From the NCBI GenBank assembly GCA_016712035.1, contig JADJRT010000001.1, positions 999,706 through 1,063,705 on the forward strand: a stretch of 64,000 nt of DNA, in the 5' to 3' direction. The notes under the pieces are model-generated. The model saw only the letters and a program-made list of their open reading frames with translations. It was not told where the DNA came from and searched no databases. The translations under genes were made by a program, and so were the position numbers. How positions within the stretch are numbered: position 1 is the stretch's first letter; every line of letters starts with the position of its first letter. Shown here piece after piece: positions 29,625-39,371 of the stretch. The stretch comes from Flammeovirgaceae bacterium. GTDB lineage: Bacteria; Bacteroidota; Bacteroidia; Cytophagales; Cyclobacteriaceae.

Positions 29625-31329
29625 ATGATTACGCCCTCTGAACTGTTCTCATACAAGATTGATAAAAAGTACGCGAAACCAGCCGCTTATTTTTCGATGG
29701 AATTTGCCATTGACCAACCACTTAAAATATATAGTGGCGGCTTAGGTTTTTTGGCCGGTTCGCACATGCGTAGTGCGTATGAATTAAAGCAAAATCTCGT
29801 TGGCATTGGTATACTTTGGAAATACGGATATTACGATCAGGAGCGCAACATGGATGGAACGCTTAAGGCTGGGTATGTAGAAAAGAATTATTCTTTTTTA
29901 ACGGATACCGGAATCGTATTTCCCATTACCATTCACAACCACGAAGTAAAAGTAAAAGCCTGGCTGCTGAAGCCCGAAGTATTTCATACTGCACCCATTT
30001 TCTTATTAAGCACCGATATACCTGAGAATGATCATCTGGCACAAACTATTTGCCATCGGTTGTACGATAGTCACGAGTCAGCACGCATTGCGCAATCTAT
30101 ATTGTTAGGTACCGGGGGCGCAAAGTTGCTTGATGTATTGGGTCGCGAAACGGAAGTTTATCACATGAACGAAGGCCACGCGCTTCCACTTTGTTTTTAC
30201 CTGCTGGATAAATATAACAACGATCTGGAAGAGGTTAAGAAGCGAGTAGTATTCACCACGCATACACCCGAAAAGGCAGGTAATGAAGAGCATTCTATTT
30301 CATACATGGATGTGATGAGCTTCTTCCACGAAGTACCCAAGGAAACCGTACTGGAATTGGCAGCTCCTGATGAACAAAATTTAAGTTACACCCTTGCGGC
30401 ATTAAGGATGTCGCGCAAAGCGAATGGTGTTTCCGCGTTGCATGGCGAAGTATCTCGTAAAATGTGGGAAGGATTTGATGACATCTGCGAAATTACCTCC
30501 ATCACCAATGCACAAAATAAAACGTATTGGATGGACGAACAATTAGCCGGCTATTTAAATGAAGGGAATGACACTGCGTTGGTGGAAAGGAAGAAGGCAT
30601 TGAAAAAAGAATTATTTCAGGTAGTGGCAAACCAAACAGGTAAAATTTTTTGATGAAAATGTTATCACCATCGTTTGGGCCAGACGATTTGCTGCATACA
30701 AACGTGCTAATCTATTGATCCGTGATTTTGAACGTTTCGAAAAACTGGTGAGCAACAGCAAATATCCGGTTCAGGTAATTTGGGCAGGTAAGCCATACCC
30801 CGAAGATCATGGAGCTATCGATATCTTCAACGACATTCATAATAAAATCAAACATTTGCCAAACTGTGCTATCCTTACGGGATACGAAATGCAACTTTCG
30901 GGTTTGCTAAAGCGCGGATCGGATTTGTGGTTAAATACACCTAAGATGTACCGGGAGGCATCTGGTACTTCGGGCATGACGGCCGCTATGAATGGCAGCG
31001 TTAATCTTTCTATTCCCGATGGTTGGATTCCTGAATTTTCAAACCACGGGAAAAACTGCTTTATTATTGAGCAATCTGAGTCAGAAGATTCGGACGAGCG
31101 TGATACGCAGGAACATGCTACCTTACTCACGCTATTAGAAAAGGAGATCACACCTCTTTATTATGACAAACCAAAAGCCTGGACGACTCTTGTGAAGCAA
31201 AGCATGACAGATGTATTGCCAGAGTTTGATTCTAATCGAATGGCAAGGGAATATTATGAGCAGATGTACACCGCTGATTATAAACCTGCAAAGAAGTCTG
31301 TCAAAGCAAAAAAGGAGGAAGTAATCTAA
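29625..31329 (+). CDS. glgP: alpha-glucan phosphorylase, short type (one frameshift)
   Basis: About 568 aa, the short Bacteroidota form of TIGR02094-type phosphorylases. It shows AYFSMEFAIDQPLKIYSGGL near residue 20, VYHMNEGHALPLC near 174 and VWARRFAAYKRANLL. At EASGTSGMTAAMNG, where related phosphorylases have GMKAA with the PLP lysine, a Thr is seen. Canonical members release glucose 1-phosphate from glycogen. The frames join near 30645 at an AAAATTTTTT run. A glycogen synthase lies 14 kb away. Confidence 0.87.
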
Positions 31330-31418
31330 GTTTACCCAAAAGCAGTAAGGCTTACCTTTTTGTGATTGTCTTCTGCCGGACAGGAAGTTAGCGATGAAAA
31401 TTGCACCTTTACGGTAGC

Positions 31419-32736
31419 ATGAAGCACATCGTTATTATTGGAAATGGCATTTCGGGCGTTACGGCAGCCCGCCACATTCGTAAACACAGCAGCAATAAGA
31501 TTACAATTATCTCTTCGGAGACAGATCATTTTTTTTCACGGACCGCCCTTCTGTATATCTACATGGGCCACATGAAATATGAAAACACCAAACCGTATGA
31601 AGATAACTTCTGGAAAAAAAACAGGATTGATTTATTGCGAGATCATGTTCAATCCGTAAATACAAAATCTAAGACGGTTACGCTTCTAACTGGAAACTCA
31701 ATCGAGTATGACATTTTAATTATTGCTTCTGGATCAAAATCAAATAAGTTTGGTTGGCCCGGTCAGGAGTTAAGGGGAGTTCAAGGTCTCTATAGTTTTC
31801 AAGATCTTGAGAGGATGGAGCAAACAACCCGAGGTATTAATCACGCTGTTATTGTTGGGCGGTGGGTTGATCGGTATCGAAATGGCCGAGATGCTTCTGT
31901 CAAGAAAAATTGCCGTCACGATGTTAGTGCGGGAATCGGCATTCTGGAGTAATGTATTGCCGCTTCAGGAAGCCAATATGATCAGTCGCCATATACAATC
32001 TCATCATGTGGACTTAAAGCTGGAGACAGAGTTAAAAGAAATTCAGTCGGATGATAAAGGATGCGTACAATCAATAGTAACAAACCGCGGAGAAACTATC
32101 TCCTGTCAATTTGTTGGTTTAACGGTTGGCGTTTCGCCAGCGATTGAATTTTTAAAGGATTCTGGTATTGCGACCAAGCGAGGAATTTTAGTTAACGAAT
32201 ATCTCGAAACCAATATTCCGGATGTGTATGCGCTGGGTGATTGTGTGGAGCGCACCTACGATTTGCCAGGCCGAAGAAATATTGAACAGGTTTGGTACAC
32301 GGGGCGCATGATGGGCGAAGTGCTTGCCCAAACGATTTGCGGAGTGAAAACAAAATACGAACCTGGTCCGTGGTTTAACTCGGCTAAATTTTTTGATATC
32401 GAATATCAAACCTATGGAAACGTAAGAAGCACAACAGAGAATATCGAAAATGAATTTTATTGGGAGCACTCAGGTGGAACAAAGTGCATGCATTTAGTTT
32501 GGAATAAGCAGACACAACAATTTCTGGGAATCAACTCCTTTGGTATTCGTCTCAGGCACGAATGTTTCGATCGATGGCTGCGCGATAATCAAAGTATTCA
32601 ATTTGTTTTGGATCATTTGAAAGAGGCAAACTTTGACCCAGAGTTTTTTAATCGGTATGAGGATGAAATCATAAAGCAGTTTTCGGAGACATTTCCTAAT
32701 CTCAAAGCCAACTCAAAAGTAACTTCAACGCTATGA
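31419..32736 (+). CDS. FAD/NAD(P)-dependent oxidoreductase (rubredoxin/nitrite-reductase-like, one frameshift)
   Basis: About 439 aa. FAD-binding GxGxxG at IVIIGNGISGVTAARHI, second Rossmann motif VIVGGGLIGIEMAEML, and the FAD C-terminal motif VYALGDCVE. The frames join near 31860 at a G-run (VIVG to GGLIG). The last ~120 residues form an unusual tail (YWEHSGGTKCMHLVWNKQTQ). It is translationally coupled by ATGA to a membrane iron-sulfur protein, so it probably exchanges electrons with it. The start is the ATG before KHIVIIG; an in-frame ATG six codons upstream is less likely. Confidence 0.85.
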
Positions 32737-34514
32737 AGACAATTAAAACTGTTGGGCTGATTTTATTTATAACGGGATTTTGTCTTTTTAATGGATTATT
32801 CTTTTCTGCAGATTATTCCTTAACCCGTGAGATAGTAAAAGCCCAGATTTCGGATGAACAAAAACAAGCATTGTTTCTACAATCCGATTCATCGCTCTTA
32901 AATCAGAATGTAAGCTCTGTCTTTTCTTTTGTTACCCAAATCGAAAGAATATTTGATGTGGTAAATCAAATTCAGGCAAGCACTTATGGTATTACGCAAG
33001 AAGAGCTATATGAATTGAGTGCGCGTAGTGGCAATCAATTTTCGTTAGGAGCGGTTGATTCTTTGTACATCGGGGAAGACGCAATCAGTGAGTTTAAGAA
33101 AAAAGCCTGGAAGGATTATGCTAGCTGGCTTGAGGGCCGAACGTTTGAATCGAGTGAAGAATTAAAGAATCAATTGCAAGGGATAGTCTCCAACATTAAT
33201 CAGTACGGTATTATTAATCAGGTGGGATTTGATCGGTATCAGATCAAAGATATAACCTATTCGCTCACAAAAGCGTCTGCGGTTGGGCCAGTAAAATCAA
33301 ACCCGATTCTTTTTCTGTTGCTCACAATCGGTTTGTGCATTGCAGGGGCTTTGCTTTACATCTTGCCTAAATTAACGCTCCTGCCAGGAATAAAGAATAA
33401 TGGGATCTTTTTTAATGTGATGAAGAACACCGGTTGGTTGGGAATACTTACAGGCACCTGGTTAATTTTGTTTTATGTCGTGCTGTATTTCTATCCCCAG
33501 TACATGACGCAATGGATCACGTTGGTGGATCCGGTAAGCAAAGCATTGAATGGTAACGAGGCTGGCCGTTTCTTTCTTTACGGATTTATTTATACGCTTT
33601 GTATTCTGGTGATGGGTGTTCGCATGATTATTCATTACAGGCACAGTAAGTATCAGGTTTTGCGTACCTGCTCTGTTATGTTCTTCCAAACAGCATTTGC
33701 CTTTTTAATTCCCGAAATTCTAATTCGACTTAATAAACCGTATTTCGATTTCAAAAATATCTGGCCATTGGATTATAGTTTTTTCTTTGACTCCCGAATT
33801 TCTGAACTAATCTCCGCGGGTACGCTGGGTATTTTTATGTTGGGGTGGGGAATCGCGTTGATAATTATTGGTGTGCCCGTATTGGTTTATTTTTTTGGCA
33901 AACGTTGGTATTGTTCGTGGGTGTGTGGTTGCGGGGGACTTGCTGAAACTTTGGGTGATCCGTATCGTCAACTTTCTAATAAGACGGTAAAGGCCTGGAA
34001 GATTGAACGCTGGATGATTCATAGCGTGCTGGTGTTTGCCATTGTGATGACGGCCGGTGTTATCTATACGTACTGGACAGGAGCTTCATGGTTTTTATTT
34101 TTTGACTCGTATCAATTGCGCGAAGTGTATGGGGCTTTTATCGGAGCAGGATTTGCGGGCGTTGTTGGTACCGGTTTCTATCCGTTAATGGGTAACAGGG
34201 TGTGGTGCCGGTTTGGTTGTCCGTTGGCAGCCTACTTAGGAATTGTCCAGCGATTTAAATCGAGATTTAGAATTACTACAAATGGTGGGCAATGTATTTC
34301 ATGTGGCAATTGTTCTACCTATTGCGAAATGGGAATTGACGTACGCTGGTATGCACAGCGCGGGCAAAATATTGTGCGTTCGTCATGTGTAGGCTGTGGC
34401 GTGTGTTCTTCGGTTTGCCCAAGAGGTGTTTTAAATCTGGAAGTGAAAGAGGAATCGGGTCGGTTTGGAAAACCTATTCTGATAGGAAATAATAATGTAA
34501 AAATTTCGGAGTAA
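32733..34514 (+). CDS. NapH/NosR-like membrane protein with two [4Fe-4S] ferredoxin motifs
   Basis: 593 aa. N-terminal helix, a ~150-residue periplasmic region (residues ~30-180), then about seven more helices. A Cys motif CSWVCGCGG (~394) and CRFGCPLAAYLGIV (~492) flank two helices, as in NapH/CcoG. The C-terminal cytoplasmic domain has two ferredoxin motifs, CISCGNCSTYCE and CVGCGVCSSVCP. It is likely to move electrons between the membrane quinone pool and the upstream FAD oxidoreductase. The terminal acceptor is unknown. Confidence 0.85.
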   Translation: MKTIKTVGLILFITGFCLFNGLFFSADYSLTREIVKAQISDEQKQALFLQSDSSLLNQNVSSVFSFVTQIERIFDVVNQIQASTYGITQEELYELSARSGNQFSLGAVDSLYIGEDAISEFKKKAWKDYASWLEGRTFESSEELKNQLQGIVSNINQYGIINQVGFDRYQIKDITYSLTKASAVGPVKSNPILFLLLTIGLCIAGALLYILPKLTLLPGIKNNGIFFNVMKNTGWLGILTGTWLILFYVVLYFYPQYMTQWITLVDPVSKALNGNEAGRFFLYGFIYTLCILVMGVRMIIHYRHSKYQVLRTCSVMFFQTAFAFLIPEILIRLNKPYFDFKNIWPLDYSFFFDSRISELISAGTLGIFMLGWGIALIIIGVPVLVYFFGKRWYCSWVCGCGGLAETLGDPYRQLSNKTVKAWKIERWMIHSVLVFAIVMTAGVIYTYWTGASWFLFFDSYQLREVYGAFIGAGFAGVVGTGFYPLMGNRVWCRFGCPLAAYLGIVQRFKSRFRITTNGGQCISCGNCSTYCEMGIDVRWYAQRGQNIVRSSCVGCGVCSSVCPRGVLNLEVKEESGRFGKPILIGNNNVKISE

Positions 34515-34545
34515 GAATCCTTCTTAGCCGAATAAAGAAAGCATC

Positions 34546-35235
34546 TTGAGCCTGATAATTAAAATAATCATCCCCGCATTTAACGAAGAGAATGGGATTG
34601 GTGAAGTGATCCGGGAAATTCCGAAAGGGTTAATTGCAGAAATTATTGTTGTCAACAATGCTTCAACCGACAATACAGAAAGAATAGCAACAGAAGCCGG
34701 AGCTACTGTATTAAGAGAACCGATACCCGGCTATGGCAGGGCTTGCTTAAAAGGAATTGATTACATCAATCAATCAAAACCTTTTCCGGACATAGTAGTT
34801 TTTTTGGATGCTGATCATTCAGACTATCCTGAAGAAATTGTGGAGTTAATTAAGCCGATTGTAGATGGAGATGCTGATCTGGTAATTGGTTCGCGGGCGC
34901 TTGGTCAAAAGGAAAGCGGGTCGATGACACCGCAACAGATTTTTGGAAATTGGTTGGCTACCCGATTGCTTGATTTATTCTATGGCGTAAAGTTTACTGA
35001 CCTCGGACCATTTCGGGCGGTTAAATATAATGCGCTTATCGCTATGGATATGCAGGATAAAACCTATGGATGGACGGTTGAAATGCAACTGAAAGCTGCA
35101 AAAAATGGTTTTCGATGTGTTGAAGTTCCTGTAAGGTACCGGAAGCGTATCGGGTTTTCAAAAATCAGTGGTACTGTTAAGGGTACTATTATGGCTGGCT
35201 ATAAGATTTTAGCCACTATCTTTAAATATTTGTAG
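34546..35235 (+). CDS. glycosyltransferase family 2, DPM1-like (polyprenyl-phosphate sugar synthase)
   Basis: 229 aa from a TTG. GT-A fold: IIIPAFNEENGIGEVIREIP, VVNNASTDNT, and the DxD-type FLDADHSDYPEEIVEL. DPM1-like end: WTVEMQLKAAKNGFR and RKRIGFSKISGTVKGT. It has no C-terminal membrane helices. It probably transfers a hexose to a polyprenyl phosphate. The operon's multi-spanning glycosyltransferase two genes downstream would be a natural user of such a donor. Confidence 0.84.
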   Translation: MSLIIKIIIPAFNEENGIGEVIREIPKGLIAEIIVVNNASTDNTERIATEAGATVLREPIPGYGRACLKGIDYINQSKPFPDIVVFLDADHSDYPEEIVELIKPIVDGDADLVIGSRALGQKESGSMTPQQIFGNWLATRLLDLFYGVKFTDLGPFRAVKYNALIAMDMQDKTYGWTVEMQLKAAKNGFRCVEVPVRYRKRIGFSKISGTVKGTIMAGYKILATIFKYL

Positions 35236-35244
35236 AATTAATTT

Positions 35245-36720
35245 GTGGAGGCGAATGAGGTCATGATTATTATCATAAGTATAGTATACAGTCTTTCCTT
35301 GCTATATATTTTTTTGTTTAGTCTTGGGCAGCTACACCTTACGTTGATCTATATTAAGGAGGCAAAAAAGAAAGCAACTCCAATTCCGGTGTTAACGAAT
35401 TTCCCTTCGGTAACCGTTCAGCTACCTGTCTACAACGAGAAATATGTTATTGAGCGATTACTGGATACGGTAAGCAAACTTGATTACCCGAAAGACAGAT
35501 TAGAGATTCAGGTGTTGGATGACTCAACGGATGAAACTTCAGAAATCATCAGAATAAAATCATTGGCCCTTCAACAACAAGGATTGAATATACATGTAAT
35601 CCATCGCAATGATCGAACAGGGTATAAAGCAGGCGCATTGGCCCATGGTTTAAAATCATCGAAGGGTGAGTTGATCGCAATATTTGATGCCGACTTTATT
35701 CCTGAATCGGATTTTCTACTTAAGACATTACCCCATTTTACGAATGATAATATAGGGGTTGTTCAAACCCGCTGGGGTCACATTAATCGTAATTACTCTC
35801 TTCTTACCCGGTTGCAAGCTTTTGGGTTGGATGCGCACTTTTCGATTGAGCAAACAGCGCGAAAGGCAGCCGGCAGTTTTATTAATTTTAATGGAACCTG
35901 TGGTGTGTGGAGAAAGCGTTGCATTGAGGATGCCGGTGGCTGGAGTGCTGATACGCTCACGGAAGATCTTGATTTGAGTTATCGGGCACAGTTAAAGGGT
36001 TGGGAGTTTCGATATCGCGAAGAAATTGAAACGCCCGGTGAGTTGCCTGTTATTATGCAGGCTATTAAATCACAACAATACCGATGGAATAAAGGCGCAG
36101 CCGAAACAGCGCGTAAAAATTTTGGGCGCGTGTGGAGAGGCGATTTTTATTTTAAAAATAAAGTTCATGCATTCTTTCATTTGTTTAACAGTTCCGTATT
36201 TGTCTTTATTTTGATTGCCTCGTTGTTGAGTATCCCGATGTTGTGGATTAAAGCCACACATCCTGAAATTGGCTGGCTGTTCCATGCAGGCACTATTTTT
36301 TTGTTGGGGTTTTTCTCCATTACTTTTTTTTATTGGATAGCTACCAAAAAATTTCATAAAGATTCACCAACAACAACTTTCTTATCCCTGTATCCAAGGT
36401 TTTTAATTGTTTCAATGGGCTTATCGTTCCATAATGGCTTGGCCGTTTTAGAAGGCTTGGTGGGTCGTAAATCACCCTTTATTCGCACACCGAAATTTAA
36501 TGTTACAGAAAGCAAGGAATCGTGGTCAGGCAATATCTACATTAAACCGCGATTTACTTTGGGTGTTTTAATGGAAGGGTTACTCGCGCTTTATTTTATT
36601 GCCGGAATTGTTGCCGGAATTTGGCTGCAGGAAGGCGGATTAATTTTCTTTCACCTTATGTTAGCATTAGGTTTTGGAAGTGTTTTTTACTTTTCTATGA
36701 AGTCGTCTTTGCATGCTTAA
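35245..36720 (+). CDS. cellulose-synthase-like GT2 glycosyltransferase
   Basis: 491 aa from a GTG, with an N-terminal helix, a cytosolic GT-A domain and four or so C-terminal helices. Catalytic elements: VLDDSTDE (~91), FDADF (~148), TEDLDLSYRA (~239) and QYRWNKG (~277), the QxxRW motif of processive beta-glycosyltransferases. Homologues include ceramide glucosyltransferase-like and cellulose-synthase-like enzymes. The substrate is unknown. It overlaps the next gene by eight bases. Confidence 0.87.
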   Translation: MEANEVMIIIISIVYSLSLLYIFLFSLGQLHLTLIYIKEAKKKATPIPVLTNFPSVTVQLPVYNEKYVIERLLDTVSKLDYPKDRLEIQVLDDSTDETSEIIRIKSLALQQQGLNIHVIHRNDRTGYKAGALAHGLKSSKGELIAIFDADFIPESDFLLKTLPHFTNDNIGVVQTRWGHINRNYSLLTRLQAFGLDAHFSIEQTARKAAGSFINFNGTCGVWRKRCIEDAGGWSADTLTEDLDLSYRAQLKGWEFRYREEIETPGELPVIMQAIKSQQYRWNKGAAETARKNFGRVWRGDFYFKNKVHAFFHLFNSSVFVFILIASLLSIPMLWIKATHPEIGWLFHAGTIFLLGFFSITFFYWIATKKFHKDSPTTTFLSLYPRFLIVSMGLSFHNGLAVLEGLVGRKSPFIRTPKFNVTESKESWSGNIYIKPRFTLGVLMEGLLALYFIAGIVAGIWLQEGGLIFFHLMLALGFGSVFYFSMKSSLHA

Positions 36721-38041
36721 GCAAAGGCCGATATATTATGTATGGGTATTTATTTCTGTCCTTTGTTATTCTCTCATAGCCTTTTTCATTCACCGATGGC
36801 AAACTTCCTACTTGCTGCCAACCTATGGGGTGCTCTTTCTTATTTACTTGTTGATTATCAAGGAAGCTAAACCTGAGCAACTCTCATTTTGGCTAACCAT
36901 CTCCGTATTGTTTCGGTTTATTTTCTTATTTGCCTTACCCACACTATCCGAAGATTTTTACAGATTTATATGGGATGGCCGCTTGTGGAATTCAGGATTT
37001 CATCCCTTTGCCGAATTACCAGAAGCCTATCTGGAACAAGGGATTACCGGTATTGACCAAGAACTTTTCTCAAGGCTAAATAGTCCGGAATATTTTACGA
37101 TTTATCCACCCGTATCGCAATTTATTTTTTGGCTTTCCGTAAAGGTTTCACCCTCTTCCGTATTAGGTAGTGTGGTTTTTATGCGTCTGATTTTGCTGGC
37201 TGGCGAAGTAGGTGTTATTGTTTTGATGCGAAGACTCTTGAGTCAATTCTCCATGCCTTCTACAAACACATTAGTATATGCATTAAATCCCTTAGTTATC
37301 ATTGAGCTTACAGGCAATCTACATTTCGAAGGACTTGTCCTTTTTTTTATTTTGTTTACCGTATATGTATTGGGTAAACAAAAAATAGTTCAATCGGCTG
37401 CCAGCATTGCCTTGGCTACAGCGACCAAGCTGGTTCCCATTATATTCCTTCCGGCTTTGCTCCGAGCACAAGGCTTTAAAGGTTCAGTGAAGTATGGTGT
37501 GCTTTTTATAATTTTTTTAGCACTATTTTTTCTACCCTTATTTAATTACCAGGTATTTCAATCCATGACAACCCGCGTGAGATTGTATTTCAATAAATTT
37601 GAATTCAACGCCAGTTTATATTATCTCGTTCGGGAGTATGGATTTTGGAAATATGGGTACAACATCATTCAAACAGTAGGGTGGAAGCTAGGGGCAGTCA
37701 CTACTATGTTAATAGTGCTGTTCACTTTTCGAAAAGGCTGGGCGAAGAGCGATGTAATTTCAATTGACTCAACCCAATTTCTGCTGTCAGACTTTCTGTG
37801 GATACTAAGTATTTATTTTCTCTTTGCCACAACGTTACACCCGTGGTACATCACCACCTTGCTTGCGCTATCTGTTTTTACACCTTACCGGTTTACGCTG
37901 GTTTGGACCGGTTTGATCTTCTTCACGTATGCGGGCTATAGTATTAATTCGTTTAAGGAGAATCTCGGGCTCATTGCTTTTGAATACCTGACAGTGATTG
38001 GATATTTGATTTTCGAATTGAAAAAGCGGGGGAGTCTTTAA
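36713..38041 (+). CDS. multi-spanning glycosyltransferase (GT-C/GT87-like)
   Basis: 442 aa with about 11-12 hydrophobic segments. The first loop has TLSEDFYRFIWDGRLWNSGF, where acidic residues (SED) match the catalytic Asp/Glu of GT-C enzymes, followed by a Pro-rich HPFAELPEAYLEQG. Late segments (TLHPWYITTLLALSVFTPYR) are typical of membrane mannosyltransferase-type families such as DUF2029/GT87. It likely uses polyprenyl-phosphate sugars outside the membrane. It overlaps the preceding GT2 gene. Confidence 0.78.
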   Translation: MLKQRPIYYVWVFISVLCYSLIAFFIHRWQTSYLLPTYGVLFLIYLLIIKEAKPEQLSFWLTISVLFRFIFLFALPTLSEDFYRFIWDGRLWNSGFHPFAELPEAYLEQGITGIDQELFSRLNSPEYFTIYPPVSQFIFWLSVKVSPSSVLGSVVFMRLILLAGEVGVIVLMRRLLSQFSMPSTNTLVYALNPLVIIELTGNLHFEGLVLFFILFTVYVLGKQKIVQSAASIALATATKLVPIIFLPALLRAQGFKGSVKYGVLFIIFLALFFLPLFNYQVFQSMTTRVRLYFNKFEFNASLYYLVREYGFWKYGYNIIQTVGWKLGAVTTMLIVLFTFRKGWAKSDVISIDSTQFLLSDFLWILSIYFLFATTLHPWYITTLLALSVFTPYRFTLVWTGLIFFTYAGYSINSFKENLGLIAFEYLTVIGYLIFELKKRGSL

Positions 38042-38058
38042 TCTTTTGTTTAGGAAAC

Positions 38059-38646
38059 GTGAAAACTGATTTACTGATAATTTTCTATCGCAATCCTGAA
38101 TTGGGTAAAGTAAAAACCCGACTCGCAGCCACAGTAGGAGATGAAAAAGCGTTTGCAATTTATTTAAAACTGGCTTCCCATACCCGAGAGGTTGCTTTAC
38201 AAACTGCGTGTGATCGGGTGGTTTATTATTCGGATTTTATTGATACGGAAGATAGTTGGTCGAATGATCAATTCAAAAAGAGTTTGCAGACTGGAGAATC
38301 ATTGGGAGAAAGAATGAAGCAGGCCTTTGCCAATTCTTTTGATGCAGGATATAAACGAGTTTGCATCATTGGTACAGATTGCCCAGGACTTACCACACAG
38401 ATCATTAATGAGTCGTTCGTAAAACTAAAAAGTAATGACGTAGTTATTGGACCTGCTACTGATGGCGGATATTATTTGTTGGGGATGGAAAATTTCTGGC
38501 CAGCGTTATTTGAGAATAAGGCGTGGAGTACGGATTCGGTTCTCTCTCGAACGGTGCAAGATGCTAAGCAACTCAATCTATTGAATTTTCTATTACCCAC
38601 ACTTACTGATGTTGATGAAGAGAAAGATTTGCCTACGCAGTATTAA
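38059..38646 (+). CDS. DUF2064/TIGR04282 GT-A-like nucleotidyl/glycosyltransferase
   Basis: 195 aa from a GTG. The family signature is ELGKVKTRLAATVGDEKAFA at the N-terminus, IIGTDCPGLT near residue 104 and VVIGPATDGGYYLLGM near 135. TIGR04282 members are described with arsenosugar biosynthesis clusters, and the wider DUF2064 group is a GT-A fold of uncertain activity. No arsenic-specific gene is visible here. It closes the six-gene operon; its stop converges on the Crp gene with two bases between. Confidence 0.83.
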   Translation: MKTDLLIIFYRNPELGKVKTRLAATVGDEKAFAIYLKLASHTREVALQTACDRVVYYSDFIDTEDSWSNDQFKKSLQTGESLGERMKQAFANSFDAGYKRVCIIGTDCPGLTTQIINESFVKLKSNDVVIGPATDGGYYLLGMENFWPALFENKAWSTDSVLSRTVQDAKQLNLLNFLLPTLTDVDEEKDLPTQY

Positions 38647-38648
38647 TT

Positions 38649-39324
38649 TTATTTCAAAGCTGCCAGATCCCTGATAAGAATTTTTTTCCGATCGAAATTG
38701 ATCAGATTTTTATCTTTTAATTCATTAAGAATGGTGGTAACCGTTTGCCGCGAGGTGCCGGTGAGTGCAGCGATATCTTTATGCGTAAGCCGGGTTGCAA
38801 TCATGGTTTCTGAACCAACTTTTTCCTTTCCAGGATGCAGCATCCTTTAAGAATTCAACCACTCGGGTGCGAGCATCTTTGAATACAAGAAGTTCAAGTT
38901 TACGCTCTAATTTCATTAAGCGAAGTCCAATCAGTTTCAGTATTTTGAAGCTCAGCTCTTTATTTTCCTTCATAAGATCGGCTAATTCTTCTATGCTCAA
39001 CGGACAGATGGTTGTTGCTTCCATAGCCTGAGCAAAATCTTTGCGTTTTTCTTCACCGGCCATCGCCAGTTCACCAAAAATTTCACCGGTAGTTAAAATG
39101 GCAGTTATCAGCTCTTTGCCGTCTTCCTGATAGTGAGCAATACGCACCCGCCCCGATACAATCATATAGATATGAGTGGCGGGCTCATCCGTAAAGTAAA
39201 TGTAATCGTCTTTTTTGTACGTATTGAAAGTGTGGTTATCCGCCATCGTTTTAACCCGATGTGGGCATAGAATCTGATAAAGATTTACACTTTCAAAGTA
39301 CCAAAGCGCAGAAGTATTATTCAT
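38649..39324 (-). CDS. Crp/Fnr family transcription regulator (one frameshift)
   Basis: About 225 aa. A cyclic-nucleotide-binding-like domain (ATHIYMIVSGRVRIAHYQED, then GEIFGELAMAG), dimer helix and a winged helix-turn-helix (LTHKDIAALTGTSRQTVTTI). The frame breaks near 38822 (LKDAASWKGK to KVGSETM). The ELAMAG phosphate-binding region lacks the clear R-S pair of cAMP binders, so the ligand is unknown. The only nearby targets are the converging operon and the divergent MOSC gene (47-base gap). Confidence 0.85.
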
Positions 39325-39371
39325 TTCGGAAATTCAGTATTAAGTTAGCAAAAAATTAAGGCAAAAGGTTC

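Noticed and set aside
31320..31365. Hairpin GTAAGGCTTAC followed by CTTTTT after glgP
   Set aside because: The palindrome leaves a one-base loop, so it cannot form a normal terminator stem.
38059..38646. Arsenosugar biosynthesis cluster
   Set aside because: Only the DUF2064/TIGR04282 gene suggests it; no ArsS-like radical SAM, ArsM or arsenic regulator is present nearby.
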